Source of the DNA: Adenanthera pavonina
Lineage: Eukaryota > Streptophyta > Magnoliopsida > Fabales > Fabaceae
NCBI GenBank assembly: GCA_026686845.1
Contig: JAIVEN010000006.1
Coordinates: forward strand, 31,852,501 to 31,916,500
DNA: 64,000 bases
Direction of reading: 5' to 3'
Shown here: piece after piece, positions 23,082 to 34,787 of the stretch
Layout: every line of letters starts with the position of its first letter
Position numbering within the stretch: the stretch's first letter is position 1
Translations under genes and position numbers: made by a program
Notes under the pieces: model-generated
What the model saw: only the letters and a program-made list of their open reading frames with translations
What the model was told of the DNA's origin: nothing
Database searches by the model: none

Positions 23082-23089
23082 TGACGTCA
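23082..23089. promoter_or_regulatory. Palindromic TGACGTCA (bZIP/TGA-factor site)
   Basis: TGACGTCA lies about 150 bp upstream of the kinase ATG. It is the consensus C-box/CRE-like site bound by bZIP factors, including TGA factors of salicylate responses. With a W-box-like TTGACT at 23163-23168 it makes a plausible defence-type promoter, but position alone is the evidence. Confidence 0.4.
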
Positions 23090-23162
23090 TTTTATTATGG
23101 TGCTCACATATGGAGACAAGAAAGATATGAGATTCTCCAACGACCAATTGATCTCACAAATG

Positions 23163-23168
23163 TTGACT
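23163..23168 (+). promoter_or_regulatory. W-box-like TTGACT
   Basis: TTGACT within GTTGACTCA, about 230 bp upstream of the kinase ATG. It matches TTGAC[C/T], the WRKY-factor site. It is short enough to occur by chance. Confidence 0.3.
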
Positions 23169-23169
23169 C

Positions 23170-23834
23170 ATTAACAAATTTCTAAGTAATTAATCTGTCC
23201 GATATTAATGACAATAAAAAAAAATTTTGAGCCTTAAGAAAATACGGAATTTAGTAGAGCACAAATATCTCTTTTACTGAAATTCTGAAAAGAGTATGGC
23301 CCCAAAAAAAAAAAGTCTGAACAGGATCAACTACGCAGGAGATAATGAAGGACAAAGCCTAATTAGTAGTGCAGTCACTGAATAGCTTCTTGGCTAATTC
23401 ATAAACGGGAGATTTATACGCTTTGGGCAATTCATAAGCTATGTACAGATTTATACGCTTTGGACAATTCATAAAAGGGAGATTTCCTCTTCTTCTGTAT
23501 TTTTTTTTTTTGGGTGACACAAGTCCTAAAAACTTAAAGGCTAATTAAAATTTTGTTGTGGCCAAAGAAAAAACTTTTGTTATACAATTTTTATTTTTGG
23601 AGGGAGGGTGGAGGGAATAAGGGTGTACTGATTGAATTGAATCGAACCAAATCCAACCCACCTGAAGTGAGTATATGAAGATATATTAATATAACATATC
23701 AAAACTTACAAAATTTTTTGACAAAAAAATACACATGATGACGTGATTCAAACCAACCCATTTAAAATATTGAACCAAACTGATTACTTTGAAAGCCCAT
23801 CAAGTCTCAATTGTGGCCAAACAAATTAGGGGCC
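23170..23834. other. Intergenic, upstream of the receptor kinase
   Basis: No gene. A short direct repeat (GGGAGATTTATACGCTTTGG at about 23407 and ACAGATTTATACGCTTTGG at about 23444) is present. 23625-23790 contains ATCGAACCAAATCCAACCC and CAAACCAACCC and may be an old miniature transposon, without ends I can define. Confidence 0.45.
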
Positions 23835-23945
23835 AATACGACAGCAAAAGGCTTCATTTGATTGAAGAACACAAATACACGATGCTGGTTTGAGGGCTAT
23901 GCTGTCAAACCATAGTTATTATCTCTCTGCCATATTTAATTAAAA
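23835..23945 (-). pseudogene. 5' scrap of a second receptor kinase copy
   Basis: About 110 bp align with 22900-23027 of the kinase gene: GCAAAAGGCTTCATTTGATTG against GCGAAAGGTTTCATTTGATTG, GATGCTGGTTTGAG against TACTGGTTTGAG, and GCCATATTTAA at the core promoter. Only the start region and promoter survive. It indicates that LRR-XII genes were tandemly duplicated here and one copy was deleted. Confidence 0.7.
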
Positions 23946-24104
23946 GCAATGTCCTTGAAATAAAGATGCGTTCGGCACCTCTCCTCTAAATTTTAAAAAA
24001 ATAGTACAATTTTTTTATATAAATTAATTATTATATTGATCTTTCGGAAGAATTATTTAGTTATATTGTTATGTATATTTTAGATGCTGATTATATGTCT
24101 ATTT

Positions 24105-24361
24105 ACTACTCTCCTATCATTGTTATCCAATGCACAGATATTAAGAAAATTTAGTTATACTCTTAAAATTATAAAAAATTAATATAAATTTTCAATTTTA
24201 CCCCTATAAGTTAAAAAATGGAATAATTACGAGATAATAAAGTCATTAAATGAAGGGTAAATGAGAAAATATTTAGATTAAAAGAAAAATACACAACACC
24301 TTATAAATAAAATCAAATAAATATTTTAGATAATACTTTATAAATGGGATGGGAGGGAGTA
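24105..24361. mobile_element. Possible Stowaway/mariner-like MITE
   Basis: The left end, TACTCTCCTATCATTG, and the right end, AATGGGATGGGAGGGAGTA, resemble the CTCCCTCCGTCCC-type inverted ends of plant mariner-like MITEs with TA target duplication. Inverted-end identity is imperfect and the interior is plain AT-rich DNA. Confidence 0.4.
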
Positions 24362-25289
24362 TTGTTTAATTTAGCGATGTTTGCAACTTCGTGATCTCAT
24401 CAACTCACTCTAATATCTCATTTTGGAAACAGATTTACTTAAATTTTAAATGCAGTGAACTTACGATTTTGATCAATTATACATAATTAGAATTTTGATG
24501 TTGGCACCAATGATAGTTGTTTCAAGTGAAAGGAATTTAATATTTCTTAATTATGGTTTTGAATTCAAACCTGAATTGTAGAATTAAAAAAAAAATCACA
24601 TTTGAAGAACTATCTCCATTTAGGTTTTGCAATATTCAAATATAGACCAATAGTGTTGGATAAGATATAGTTGTATAAAAAAATAGATGTTGGTTAGAGA
24701 TTTAATTTTTTTAATATGCGCTCCGCTGTGTTGATGTTAGTTTCTTTCTTTTTTTATTTTACCAATGGATTTTCTTAAGAAAATAAAAAATAAAAAGCTA
24801 CTATACAAAGCGTGCTCTGCCTAGCCAAATCCGTTACTTTCATCTACCTAACGTCAACCTTTATCAACGGACAAAACCTTCATCAACCTAACGAAGTGTC
24901 AATAAAAGACAAAAATTGGATATCAGTATCATGATCCGATCTAGCAAGCCACTTAGTGTATTTGTTATTTTCCAGTAGACAGTCAAAAAATAATGTTCTA
25001 GTACCTCGCAAAGAATCCTCAAATTTCCTCTATCAGGTTTTCTGTTACACAGCCATCAATGTTAATACTCCCTCTTATCCTAAATATAGGGTTCTTTTAA
25101 TAGAATACAAAACAGTTTTATTATATATTATACATATTTGATAGTCACTGAAAAAAGAATTCTGTAATAATGTCATGTGTGGGTGTGTAATTGCCTAGAG
25201 AATGTTCCCTCTACCTATCTAATCCAGTATTTACCTCTCTTGATTTCCCTTAATTGTTGTAACCTACTGTGATCCACAAAGTTTTGGAA
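24362..25289. other. AT-rich intergenic DNA
   Basis: No gene or clear element. A lone TACTCCCTCTTATCCTAAAT at 25066 looks like one end of another mariner-like MITE without a partner. The open frame 24956-25141 has no recognisable product. Confidence 0.4.
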
Positions 25290-25921
25290 TACTTTTGATT
25301 AATTAGAGGTGAAAATAGGTTAGGCCAGGTTAGGTTTTACTTAAATAGACCAGACATACATTATAAATTTAAAGCCTAAGTTTGATCTATAGGCTTATAT
25401 AAGATTATTTTTCGGCTTAAATCTGGGTATTTTAAAAGTCTAACCTAATCTAAAAACTATTTAAAACCCTATTAAAAACAAAGAAAAACATTAACTTTAA
25501 TTAAAAAAAGAAAAGCTTCAAATTGGCTATTGCATAATAAAAGGGGGTGGGAGAGTCTATAAAATATAAGTGGATGATTTATGAAAGGGACTTCATTGGC
25601 TTTCATACTATTTGAGTTGTGTTAGCTAAAAAATTTTTATAAGCAATTTTATATATTTTTATAATTAATTAATTAAAATTAATCAATTTAATTTAATTGA
25701 TAAAATTAATTAAAATTAATTATATTATGTGACATATATTAAATATGAATTTAAATAGGTCTAACTGATTAGCTTTACATCAAGCTTCTAAGTAAATAGG
25801 CATGCCTATAGGTTTGACTTTGGCCTATTCAACTAAATAGGGTAGGTTAGGTGGAACCTTATATAGGTCAGATCATAGATTCCTGATGGAGGATTAGCCT
25901 ATTTTCATTCTTACTTTTGAT
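25290..25921. mobile_element. Small TIR element (612 bp) with 10-bp target duplication
   Basis: TACTTTTGAT occurs at 25290-25299 and 25912-25921, bounding 25300-25911. Inside, GGTGAAAATAGGTTAGGCC at the left is mirrored by GGATTAGCCTATTTTCATTC at the right, and 'TTAGGT/ACCTAAC'-like motifs recur. A 9-10-bp duplication suggests a Mutator-like family, which is inference. It is non-coding. Confidence 0.6.
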
Positions 25922-27610
25922 ACTTGTTTTTCATTGAAAAAAATTAAAGTACATCATTGTCAAATATTAATATAAAATTTATATATATTCTATCTCAATT
26001 TTGTACTGCTTCCTCAAAAAATATGATATGAATGGTGTAATTTATCCTGTACATTTAGTGTAACCCACTAGGAAATGCCTATAAAATATAAATTTATATT
26101 TAAGTTGCATTAATCACTTATAAACAATCCATTTAATTCTTCAAACTTCATGCCAAGCACGAAATAACGGGTTTAGTTAGTACAAATTAAAATAACTCAA
26201 TGCAAATATGATCTATTTTTTGCCATTGCTTTTTTACATGTTCAATAAGCTAATATGGTTTCTGGCAAAAAAAAGCTAAGATGATGACAGTTTTTCAGTT
26301 TAAAGTACTGTTCAATTTGCTTTATTTGTTAAATTGAAATTGAGTCCCTTGTGCATGGAGTATGAGGTGACTGTACATGGTTAATCAAACGGCTTTTAAT
26401 AGATTTGAATTTAAATATTAGTCATCGGTATTTTATCATTAAGTGGCCCTCCCATTAAGGTTTCACAGCTGAGAAGACCAATGTGTCCCCCGGCCATAAC
26501 ACAAAGCAGTCTATTATGCATTCAATCAATTAGAAGAGGTAGAATGGCTTTATGGCAGCCATCTAAGTAGTTACACTTAACTCTATCAACTCAAGTTGAC
26601 ATAAGTGATGTGGTTTCTCTCATCTCTTAGGTAAGAATGGTTGGGAAATCGATTCTTGGATGGAGCAAAAGTAATTGGAATTTTACCAAAACAGAGACTA
26701 ATCCCTTTGCTTTCTGCATACCATAAGAGATTAATCCTTGCTATTGGTGGGGATATTTCTGGTTATTTTACCAAAACAATTAAAACAGAAATTTATATAA
26801 TTTAATAAGACACAACAAAAAAATCCATATTTTATTTTAAAAAGCTACGTAAATTTTTTAAAATAGATATGAAATTTGTCTAATTTCTATATATAAAACT
26901 TATAAAAAATTTGCCACTTGAGGCTATGTAATAATAAAAGAGTATTGTGCACATATATGGGTATGTTAGGTTAGATATGATAAATTTGAAAATTTTAGGA
27001 TATAGGTATGGGAAATATATTTATTAAGTTATGTATATATTTAACAAATTAATGTTCCAAAAATAAAAAAATATAAAATTTTAAGTTTTAAACAAGTATT
27101 TTAAAAATAGTATAAAAGTTAAGATAAGAAACTGAAAATTGAGTTTTTATATAAGATTTTAAGTCATTTTGAAACATTTTTTATAAAAGAAAAGACTAGG
27201 GATATATATATGACATATTATCATAAGGGATGTGTATTTATCTAATATATATGCATTCAATACATGTATATCTTCCTTTTTAAAATATCTGTGCAATAGA
27301 AACTTATACAAAATTGGTATACTTTATTAAAAAATTAAAATAATAAGACGGTTAAGCCACAACTCAAGGCGCAATGTTCGCTCTACAGCCAAAACAATTA
27401 GATTTAAGGATTCACATGCTATGATATTCATATCTAAAAATTTTTAAAATTATAAATATTGTTAAAAACAAAAGTTATTATTAAGTTTTTTTTTTACTTT
27501 TTAAAAAAAAAACCTAAAATTTAATCGAAATTAAAATTATGATATTAAATAATGTTATAATAATTCCTAAAATATAGTAGTATATAAAAAAGAAAAACTT
27601 AATAATAATA
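25922..27610. other. AT-rich intergenic DNA, nothing recognised
   Basis: Long runs of A/T with many short direct repeats. No open frame of note, no target duplications, no RNA gene seen. Confidence 0.5.
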
Positions 27611-27630
27611 ATTCTGAATTATAATGATAC

Positions 27631-27950
27631 TTGATGTTTGCAGTCTCAGCCACAATATCAGTTCATCATCATAGTACATGCAACACAGTGCGGGTGCAAC
27701 GGCATCAAAACGACTCAACCTCGTACTCGTCGGTCAAAACCCTAGAAAAAGCTTCAGGAAGGAGACAGGAGAGAGACACAGTGAAGATCAAAGTGAATAT
27801 GTATGGAGCGACTCAGTTTTGGGTGGCAAAGGCAGTGATTCCAGCCAGCGATGCTCATGAAGAAAGGAGCCATCAGTAACATTGACCCCCGCGTGACCAT
27901 CGCTTTTTCTTCTTACCCTTTACGCCGTCGATGCTGCCATAAAAGAGAGT
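27631..27950 (+). other. GC-richer island, possible gene-leader or captured exon
   Basis: It is markedly richer in G+C and CpG than the 1.7 kb on its left and the AT tracts on its right. Two overlapping frames are open for 60-80 codons (27631-27879 and 27678-27860) without a recognisable domain; the first lacks an obvious start context. It contains AAACCCTAGAAAAAGC and GAAGGAGACAGGAGAGAGAC, the look of a plant 5' UTR. Origin unknown. Confidence 0.35.
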
Positions 27951-28019
27951 AAACTTTTTCTGCTTCAATTGTTTATTCATTATTCATTATTTATTATCAG
28001 CCTCTCTCTCGTTGGCATT

Positions 28020-28040
28020 ATATATATATATATATATATG
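28020..28040. repeat. (TA)n microsatellite
   Basis: About ten TA units. Further TA runs are at about 29104-29124 and 29198-29217, and (TC)n at about 29568-29583. Confidence 0.9.
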
Positions 28041-28464
28041 CTTAACTATGCTTATTTAGTATTCTTTCTGCTCATGTTTCATACTCTGTTCAAACAAAAC
28101 AATATTCAAGCTTTGAATCCTCAAAAGTTTATACTATGACTCACTAATAATGTCAAGAGGTACTGATTAAAGAAAATCTTAATCCCATTATTTACCAGTC
28201 AGATTTCATTATTATGGTTACTGATGGCTAAATCCATAATGGATTATACTTTTCAAGCGCATATGAAACAATAATGACATAACTTTGGAAATTAGAAACA
28301 TATCTTCTCAAGAAAATAAATAAATATATATTCCCTTTATCCCATTTTTTATGACCTAACTTCAATAAGTGGAGGATGGTAGTGATTTAGGACCGAGAAG
28401 TAGTGCGATCTAAAGTGGTTGCTATATCATATATACATGAGTGGAGGGTGCTTGACACAGACGA
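28041..28464. other. Intergenic between microsatellite and hAT-like element
   Basis: No gene. The 20-base box AGTAGTGCGATCTAAAGTGG at about 28400 is repeated with one change at about 29140, on the other side of the hAT-like element. Confidence 0.45.
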
Positions 28465-28472
28465 GTAGTGCC

Positions 28473-29077
28473 CAATATTATCAAAACTGGACTGGTTATT
28501 ATTAAATTGGTCACCACATTGATTAAAAATTTAATAGTTTAATTAATCATGGTAAAACTGCAATCAAATCTGCGATAATAAAATTAATTATTTTTAATTT
28601 TATATGTTATATATCGTATATAAAATTAAAATAGACTACTATTAATAAATTTTGTAACTTAATATTAAAATTTAAATAAATTAATATTAAACAATAATAA
28701 TATTTTGAGTTCAAAATAGTCAACAAATAATTTATTATCATATTATTTGTTGAGTAAATTTATCATTATTAATAATTATTTATCACAATAATATTTATAT
28801 AATATTATAATATAGATAGAAAAATTATAAAAGAGTAATTTTATTTAGTACTAAAAATAATATAATTTCATCTTAAAATTAAAAAATAAATATCAATTTG
28901 ATTAGTTCAACTAGGTTACATGTGATTCATAATGGTTCATGGTAAGTTTGACTAGTTTTTTTATCGATTATAAAAAATGTCGAGTTTTTTTTTGGCCAGA
29001 CTAGACCGGATGAGGCATCAATTCCTAGTTGAACTGATAGAATCGGCCAAAGTAGTTAAGTTTTGATGACAACAATG
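28473..29077. mobile_element. Older hAT-like MITE, 605 bp
   Basis: It is flanked by GTAGTGCC (28465-28472) and GTAGTGCA (29078-29085), an 8-bp duplication with one change, as expected for hAT. Ends are CAATATTATCAAAACTGGAC and, inverted, CATTGTTGTCATCAAAAC. The AT-rich interior aligns with the younger copy at 37434-37945 (for example CATATTATTTGTTGAGTAAA against CATATTATTTGTTAGGTAAA). No transposase. Confidence 0.7.
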
Positions 29078-29085
29078 GTAGTGCA

Positions 29086-29466
29086 ATATTGCATTATTGT
29101 ATTATATATATATATATATATATATCTGTGTGTGGTATAGTAGTGCGATCTAAAGTAGTTGCTTTATTTTATTTATCACGCGCGTGCACACAAAGAGAGA
29201 TATATATATATATATATTTATATAAAAGTAAAATAAGTTGGGTGAGTGTTGCATCTGAAAGACTTCACATAGTAGAATTCAAGAGCCAAGCAACACAGTA
29301 ACAGTGTAATTGAAAAAAGAAAATCATTGATTCTGAGTTTTGTATATATTGAATAAATACTCCGGTACTTATCTTTACATGAATGTTTATTTTTTTTTTG
29401 GTGAACACACGAACAGGCCCGTTTGGTTGCCAAAAAAGATAGTAATGAAATGATGATCACTATGAA
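29086..29466. other. Microsatellite-rich host DNA left of the solo LTR
   Basis: It contains TA and GAGA runs and the GGCCCGTTTGGTTGCC box common at plant TIR-element ends; its partner end is not clear. Short open frames on both strands are low complexity. Confidence 0.4.
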
Positions 29467-29471
29467 CATGT

Positions 29472-32400
29472 TGTAAGGAATTTCGGTACACACGCAGTAG
29501 ATAACAACACCAAATTCTTGCCATAGATTTGTCAATGTTGCTTAAATCAATATGTAGAGGAATATTTCTCTCTCTCTCTCTCTATATGTGTTCATACACT
29601 TTATCTCTCTAAGTTCTCTAAGTGTACAGCTGCTCTCTCTCTCTAAGATGGGAGGAGACTCTCTTAATTCTGTATAAGAAAACCCTAGTTTCTATCATTA
29701 TATAGATATGGTTTATTATTATTTGTTTAATTTAAATTAATTATTTAAAGTAAATCAAATTTAATTAAATAGATTAATTTAAATTCAAATCTATCTAAAA
29801 GATTAAATTTAAACTAACTATTTAATATAAATTCAGAATCAAATATAAATCAAATTCAAATTATCACATTACTTTAAATTTAAATCTATCGCATAGAATT
29901 AAATTTAAAACTAATTATTTTAAATTAATTAAATGATATATATTTCAAAATATATTTAATATATCAAACATATATATATTTCAAATTTTATAAGATATAT
30001 AAAAATATTTATAAAATCCCTTTACTCTAAATTAAACATTAAATTCGTTGAATCTAAACACATTTTAGGTTCAATGAGTCTAGATAATCTAGACATTCTT
30101 GTGTATGACCCTGTATACCCATATAATGTTGACAGTAGGCTAATAACACTATTGTACCCACAAGTCACAAGTAGGCTCTAACAAGATATTGTAATTACTC
30201 AAATCATACACTACTACACAAAACCCTAATTTACATAGGTTATTTTAGCTTTTTTAAATTGGTTTTAAAAGTGATGTAATAGCAAGCGATGTAGAAAAAA
30301 TTATTTTTATATTGGTTTTTTAACTGATGTAAAAAAAATTACTTTTACATAGGTTTTTAACACAAACTAATGTAGAAAAACTATTTTTACATAGGTTTTT
30401 AATACAAAACAGATATAGAAAAATATGTTTTTTATATCAATTATATTAAAAAACCGATGTAACTTTAAATTTTTTTACACCAAAATAAGTGTAATCTATA
30501 TCTAGACTTGTATTTACAACCAAATTTCCAAAATAGTTGAGCAAATTTTATAACTATAATAGCTATAATGCCAAAAATAATTATTGAGTATGTATCTAAA
30601 GTGAACTTTTACAGGAGTTACATCCCAAAAGATAGTTCAATAAAATTAATGGGAATTGTAAAATTCATATATGTCTCATACTAACATATCATATTTCCAA
30701 TATCACATTAAAATATCATTAACTATTCCTAAAATACTAAACTAAAATAAATTAGCTGTAGTAGTGAAACAAATAAGTCTCTATATCTTATTTATATATC
30801 CAAAATATTGAACTAGAATAAAGAAACTGCAGGTCTAGTAGTAAAACATTATGTTTTTGTCATTATCCTTGATTGTAGAAAAAATAACTATCACGTTAGT
30901 ACTCCTACTTCTACTCCCTATATCTCCATCTGATAGGACAAAAAGTTGAGAGACTTTTCTTTAAATATCAAAGACATTGTATATAACTATATATTCAACA
31001 TAAATAATTCAAGGAATAGGACAAAAAAAATATATGGATTACAGTAACATAAGTTTTATACTTAAAAAATTCTCACAAATAGCATGTAAAAAAATGTATA
31101 ACTTGCAACTACAAACAAGAAATATCAAGCTTTATGCATAGGAGATACAAATATAAATCATAAAGAATTTTAAGCAACCAAATCAAGTTTGCACAGTTCA
31201 ACCAGATAACATTACCAAAGGTAGATTATTCATCATAAAGATATTTAAAAAAAAAAAACTTACTCATTTTACTTGCGAGATACACATCTGATTTTGGCAA
31301 AGTCATCACTAAATATTGGACCTCCCCATAGTTCTACAATAACTAAAATTGAAACATAAAATTCAGGAAATAATCCATGATTACTTAAAGGAGATTGGCG
31401 TCTACAAGGCATCTTTAATTATAAAGAGCTATATTATAATTTTCATATTCAAGAGAAGTCAAGCCCCCAAATTTAATTAATAGAAATAAATTATTTGCAT
31501 TAGTTCCATAATTTTCATAAAATATGTTAATATTCTAAGTTATGTATAAACTTTAGCTGAATCTCCCCTAAATGATGGATCTCCAAAAAATTATACAATA
31601 GCCAAGATTGAAATACCAATGCAAAATAAGCTCCTTTGAGCACATAAGCCCCCTTGAGCTAATAGATTTGGCCAAAATCTCCAATAGAAAATAAGCTCAT
31701 TTTTAGAACAAGGAAACTAAAAGGATGGGTGTTTTCCTGAATATAGAAATTAAATAAATTAGCTGAAAATAAAAAAATAACTAAAAATTAAGAAAAAATA
31801 ATATTAAAAAACTCACATAGATGATAAAGACAGAGACTGGCGGAGGGAGTAGAGGTGGAGCACAATGGCGACCCATGGAGGGAGTAAACTGTGTGACGAA
31901 GATTGATGGAGGCAGTAAAGTGGACGACAGCACCAATTGCATAGGAGGGAGCTTCAATCTGTTCATGGGCTTCAATCGAGAAAGTGAGGCCAAGTGCAAG
32001 AGGGAAGGAGTATGGATGGCAATATCATTCAAGAGAGAGGCGACCACCGTGTGTGAGAGGGAAGCAATGTGGTAGCAATGGAGATATGAAGGAAATGGAA
32101 GAGTGTGGGAGCGGCAAGTCAAGGGTAGCTCTGGAGGGAGAAGACTGCGTTTAGAGGGAGCTGAAATCTGAAACTTAATTTCAAGTGCTGATAAGGGAGG
32201 AAGTAGATAAAAACTAAAAGTTTTATATCAATTTTTTATATAAAACCGATGTAAATTTTTTTTTTGAAAAATTTATATAAAAAATGGAAGGAAACTAAAA
32301 GTTTGACATCGGTTTTTTATATAAAACTGATGTAAATTTTTTTAAAAGAATTATATAAAAAAGGAAGGAAATGATCTATAAGAGAGAAAATTTACATCGG

Positions 32401-33965
32401 TTTATTATAAAAAACCGATGAATAAATTTTTACATTAGTTTTTTATATAAAACTAATATAAATATTAAGAATATAATAAATAATATTTTTCCATTGATAA
32501 AATAATAAATCATCCTTGTACATAAATATGTTAATATAAAAATCTAATCATAATCCTATATTTTTATATTACTTGCATATTTTTATTTAGTTTTATTAAT
32601 CAAAGAATTAACATATTGTAATATAAAATCTAATATAGTCATATAGTTCTTGTATGTTGGACAGAAATAATTTACGCAAGAATTTAAATTTAAATTGGTC
32701 TTTTTAAAAAATTGATGTAAATATCATGTGTATATATATATATGAAAATATATTAATTGATACTTCTTTACAAATATTATAATATAAAAATCCAATTATA
32801 ATCATATAGTATTACATATTTTTATTTATTTAACTTTAATATATCATTTTAATTCTTAAGAAATTTGTATTTCTATACAATTAAAAATTTAAGTTGATCT
32901 TGTACTAAAAATATGAAGATAGAAAAAAATATAAAAATAAAAATATGTTTATATCAATTTCTCTTAAAAAATGAAATAAAAATTAAATAATAATAAAAAA
33001 AATATGTTAAGATATATTGTAATAGAATACGTAATGAAATTATATTTTTATTTACTTCCATTAATATGAATTTTATTAGGATAAACATATTTACATCAAT
33101 TTTATTAAAAAACCGATGTAAAAAGACATAAAGCAATAAATTTATTTACAAAATTACCACAAGTCATCATTTTATATCGATTTTTTTAACCGATATAAAA
33201 ATCACTTTTGTAGTAGTGATATGAGATTGGGATCCGATGCAATCTATCATACAACCTTATCACAACCCTTTTGTTTCATGATATGTAAGTCAAGTATGAG
33301 GTATGAAAACGTCATTCTTATTTTACTCAACCATCAATTTCTTGATCTCCTAATAAGCTGACAGAATAAATGGAAATCCTTCCATTCGAGCATGGCGATG
33401 CATTTCTCAATCTCACTCATCGAGGGGTCTAGATATATCACTCTATTAATCAGAGGGACAAATTTCATCTTAACCATCCATCTTCTTTTACATTAATTCT
33501 ACTATGCCATATCATAGCCTTTATGGTCACCCTTTTAAAGGTGACTTTTGACTATGCCAAAGCACAATATTTCTTATGTAGGAAGCTATGGTGATCTCAG
33601 GTCTAAGGACTCAGTGACACAGTTATGTATATAAGATATACTTATGATCTGATCCATGCAATTATCTCATTATGAGTCGATCTAATGCATGTTTCCTAAC
33701 AGGTGCTTATGATTTTGATTTGTATCTTCATACATAATTAACACATAATTATCAATTAAAATCATACTAGTCATAGTTCATCATTATTTTCACAAAGATG
33801 ATTGACAAGAGATGTTTAAGATAAAATAATTTATCCAAGGATATTATTATAAAGAAAACATGCAAATAATATAATAATGTAATAAAAGAAAAAAACTCCA
33901 TCTTTTTTCATAATGAAGTACATTATTCATAATACAATGATTGGTTTAGAGCACAATCTCCAACA
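29472..33965 (-). mobile_element. Solo LTR (probably Copia), split by a CACTA element
   Basis: On the minus strand it begins TGTTGGAGATTGTGCTCTAA and ends GAATTTCCTTACA. CATGT flanks both sides (29467-29471 and 33966-33970). Removing 30209-33218 plus one ATA leaves about 1.48 kb of LTR. There is no primer site, polypurine tract or pol sequence next to it, so it is a solo LTR left by recombination. The start sequence is a type I associate with Copia LTRs. Confidence 0.78.
30209..33218. mobile_element. Non-autonomous CACTA transposon, 3010 bp
   Basis: Ends are CACTACTACACAAAAC and, inverted, CACTACTACAAAAGTG. The 3-bp target duplication is ATA at 30206-30208 and 33219-33221. Subterminal zones are packed with inverted copies of ACATCGGTTTTTTATATAAA and its complement (about 30240-30480 and 32215-33190), as CACTA elements use for transposase binding. 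No TNP genes. A GC-richer block (about 31820-32160, open for 84 codons at 31821-32075) may be captured host DNA. Confidence 0.88.
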
Positions 33966-33970
33966 CATGT

Positions 33971-34299
33971 TTGGTATGATAATGAGAATGTGGGAAAGAA
34001 TTTGATTTTTCCCATTGAATTAAATAAAAGTATAAGTTTATTTACCAAAATACCCTTAACTAGGGGAAGAAAACCACCCTCCTCCTATGTCTCTTCCCTT
34101 CTTCCTGCTTATTGTTGTCGGCATCACAAATAAAAAACAAGTCCATCTCAGATTTAATCCCATCCCAAATATAATTGAAAAGGTAGTATAATTAAAATCC
34201 ATATACCAAAATATCAAAACAAGAAATCATCTACAATCTTCAATAAAAAAATTAAAAAATAGAAAGAAAGAAACGAATAAATCTGGGTCCAACAAATCT
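33971..34299. other. Host DNA right of the solo LTR
   Basis: It continues the sequence interrupted at 29471 (TTTGGTATGATAATGAG after the second CATGT). No gene. Confidence 0.4.
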
Positions 34300-34680
34300 A
34301 ATATGTTTGAATTTGAAGATGATAGAAAGCATGGCTGGTGGCATGGTGATGCTAATGACCACCCGAATCGGTAGTGATTTATGGAAAGTGCATCCCTAAT
34401 CCATACCAATAAATGATCAAACATGCATAATATAGTGACGATGCTTGTGTTATGCTAACATGCTATAATGCATTACACATAGACTAATATCATCATCATT
34501 ATCATTATCATCATGCTAGCATAACTTCATCATGTAAGATATCTCATGGGCATGCACAATAAATCATAAGTATATCACTATTTTTCATGCTCTTAAACAT
34601 ATGTCTATATAGCCAAGTTTATTCTCATCATCATTGATATCATCATCATCATGTAAAACTAAGCAGGGAATGTTCAATAG
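34300..34680 (-). mobile_element. Inverted family A LTR fragment
   Basis: 34345-34400 is the reverse complement of 35105-35155 (ACCACCCGAATCGGTAGTGATTTA motif region). The ATCATCATC-rich part resembles the inverted fragment at 18950-19150. Confidence 0.55.
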
Positions 34681-34684
34681 ACAA

Positions 34685-34787
34685 TAGTTAACTAACACTA
34701 ATGTGGACACTTTAGTTGGCCTTTCTTCTACAAAAGCCAACTTTTCTCTGTTTTATTTTAAAAAGGCTTTTGTTGGTATTTACAAAT
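34685..34787. repeat. CACTA subterminal fragment
   Basis: It contains ACTTTAGTTGGCCTTT and AAAAGCCAACTTTTCTC, the same inverted repeat type found in the CACTA elements at 1367 and 45151. It has no ends of its own. Confidence 0.45.

Noticed and set aside
24351..25080. A MITE between GGGAGGGAGTA (24351) and TACTCCCTC (25066).
   Set aside because: The two ends face away from each other, so they cannot bound one element.
29104..29217. Direct repeats with spacers suggesting a CRISPR-like array.
   Set aside because: They are TA and GA microsatellites in a plant nuclear genome; no regular repeat-spacer structure exists.
29536..33965. Solo LTR left end at TGTTGC (29536).
   Set aside because: The flanks GTCAA and CATGT do not match; starting at 29472 gives a perfect CATGT pair and a proper TG...CA end.
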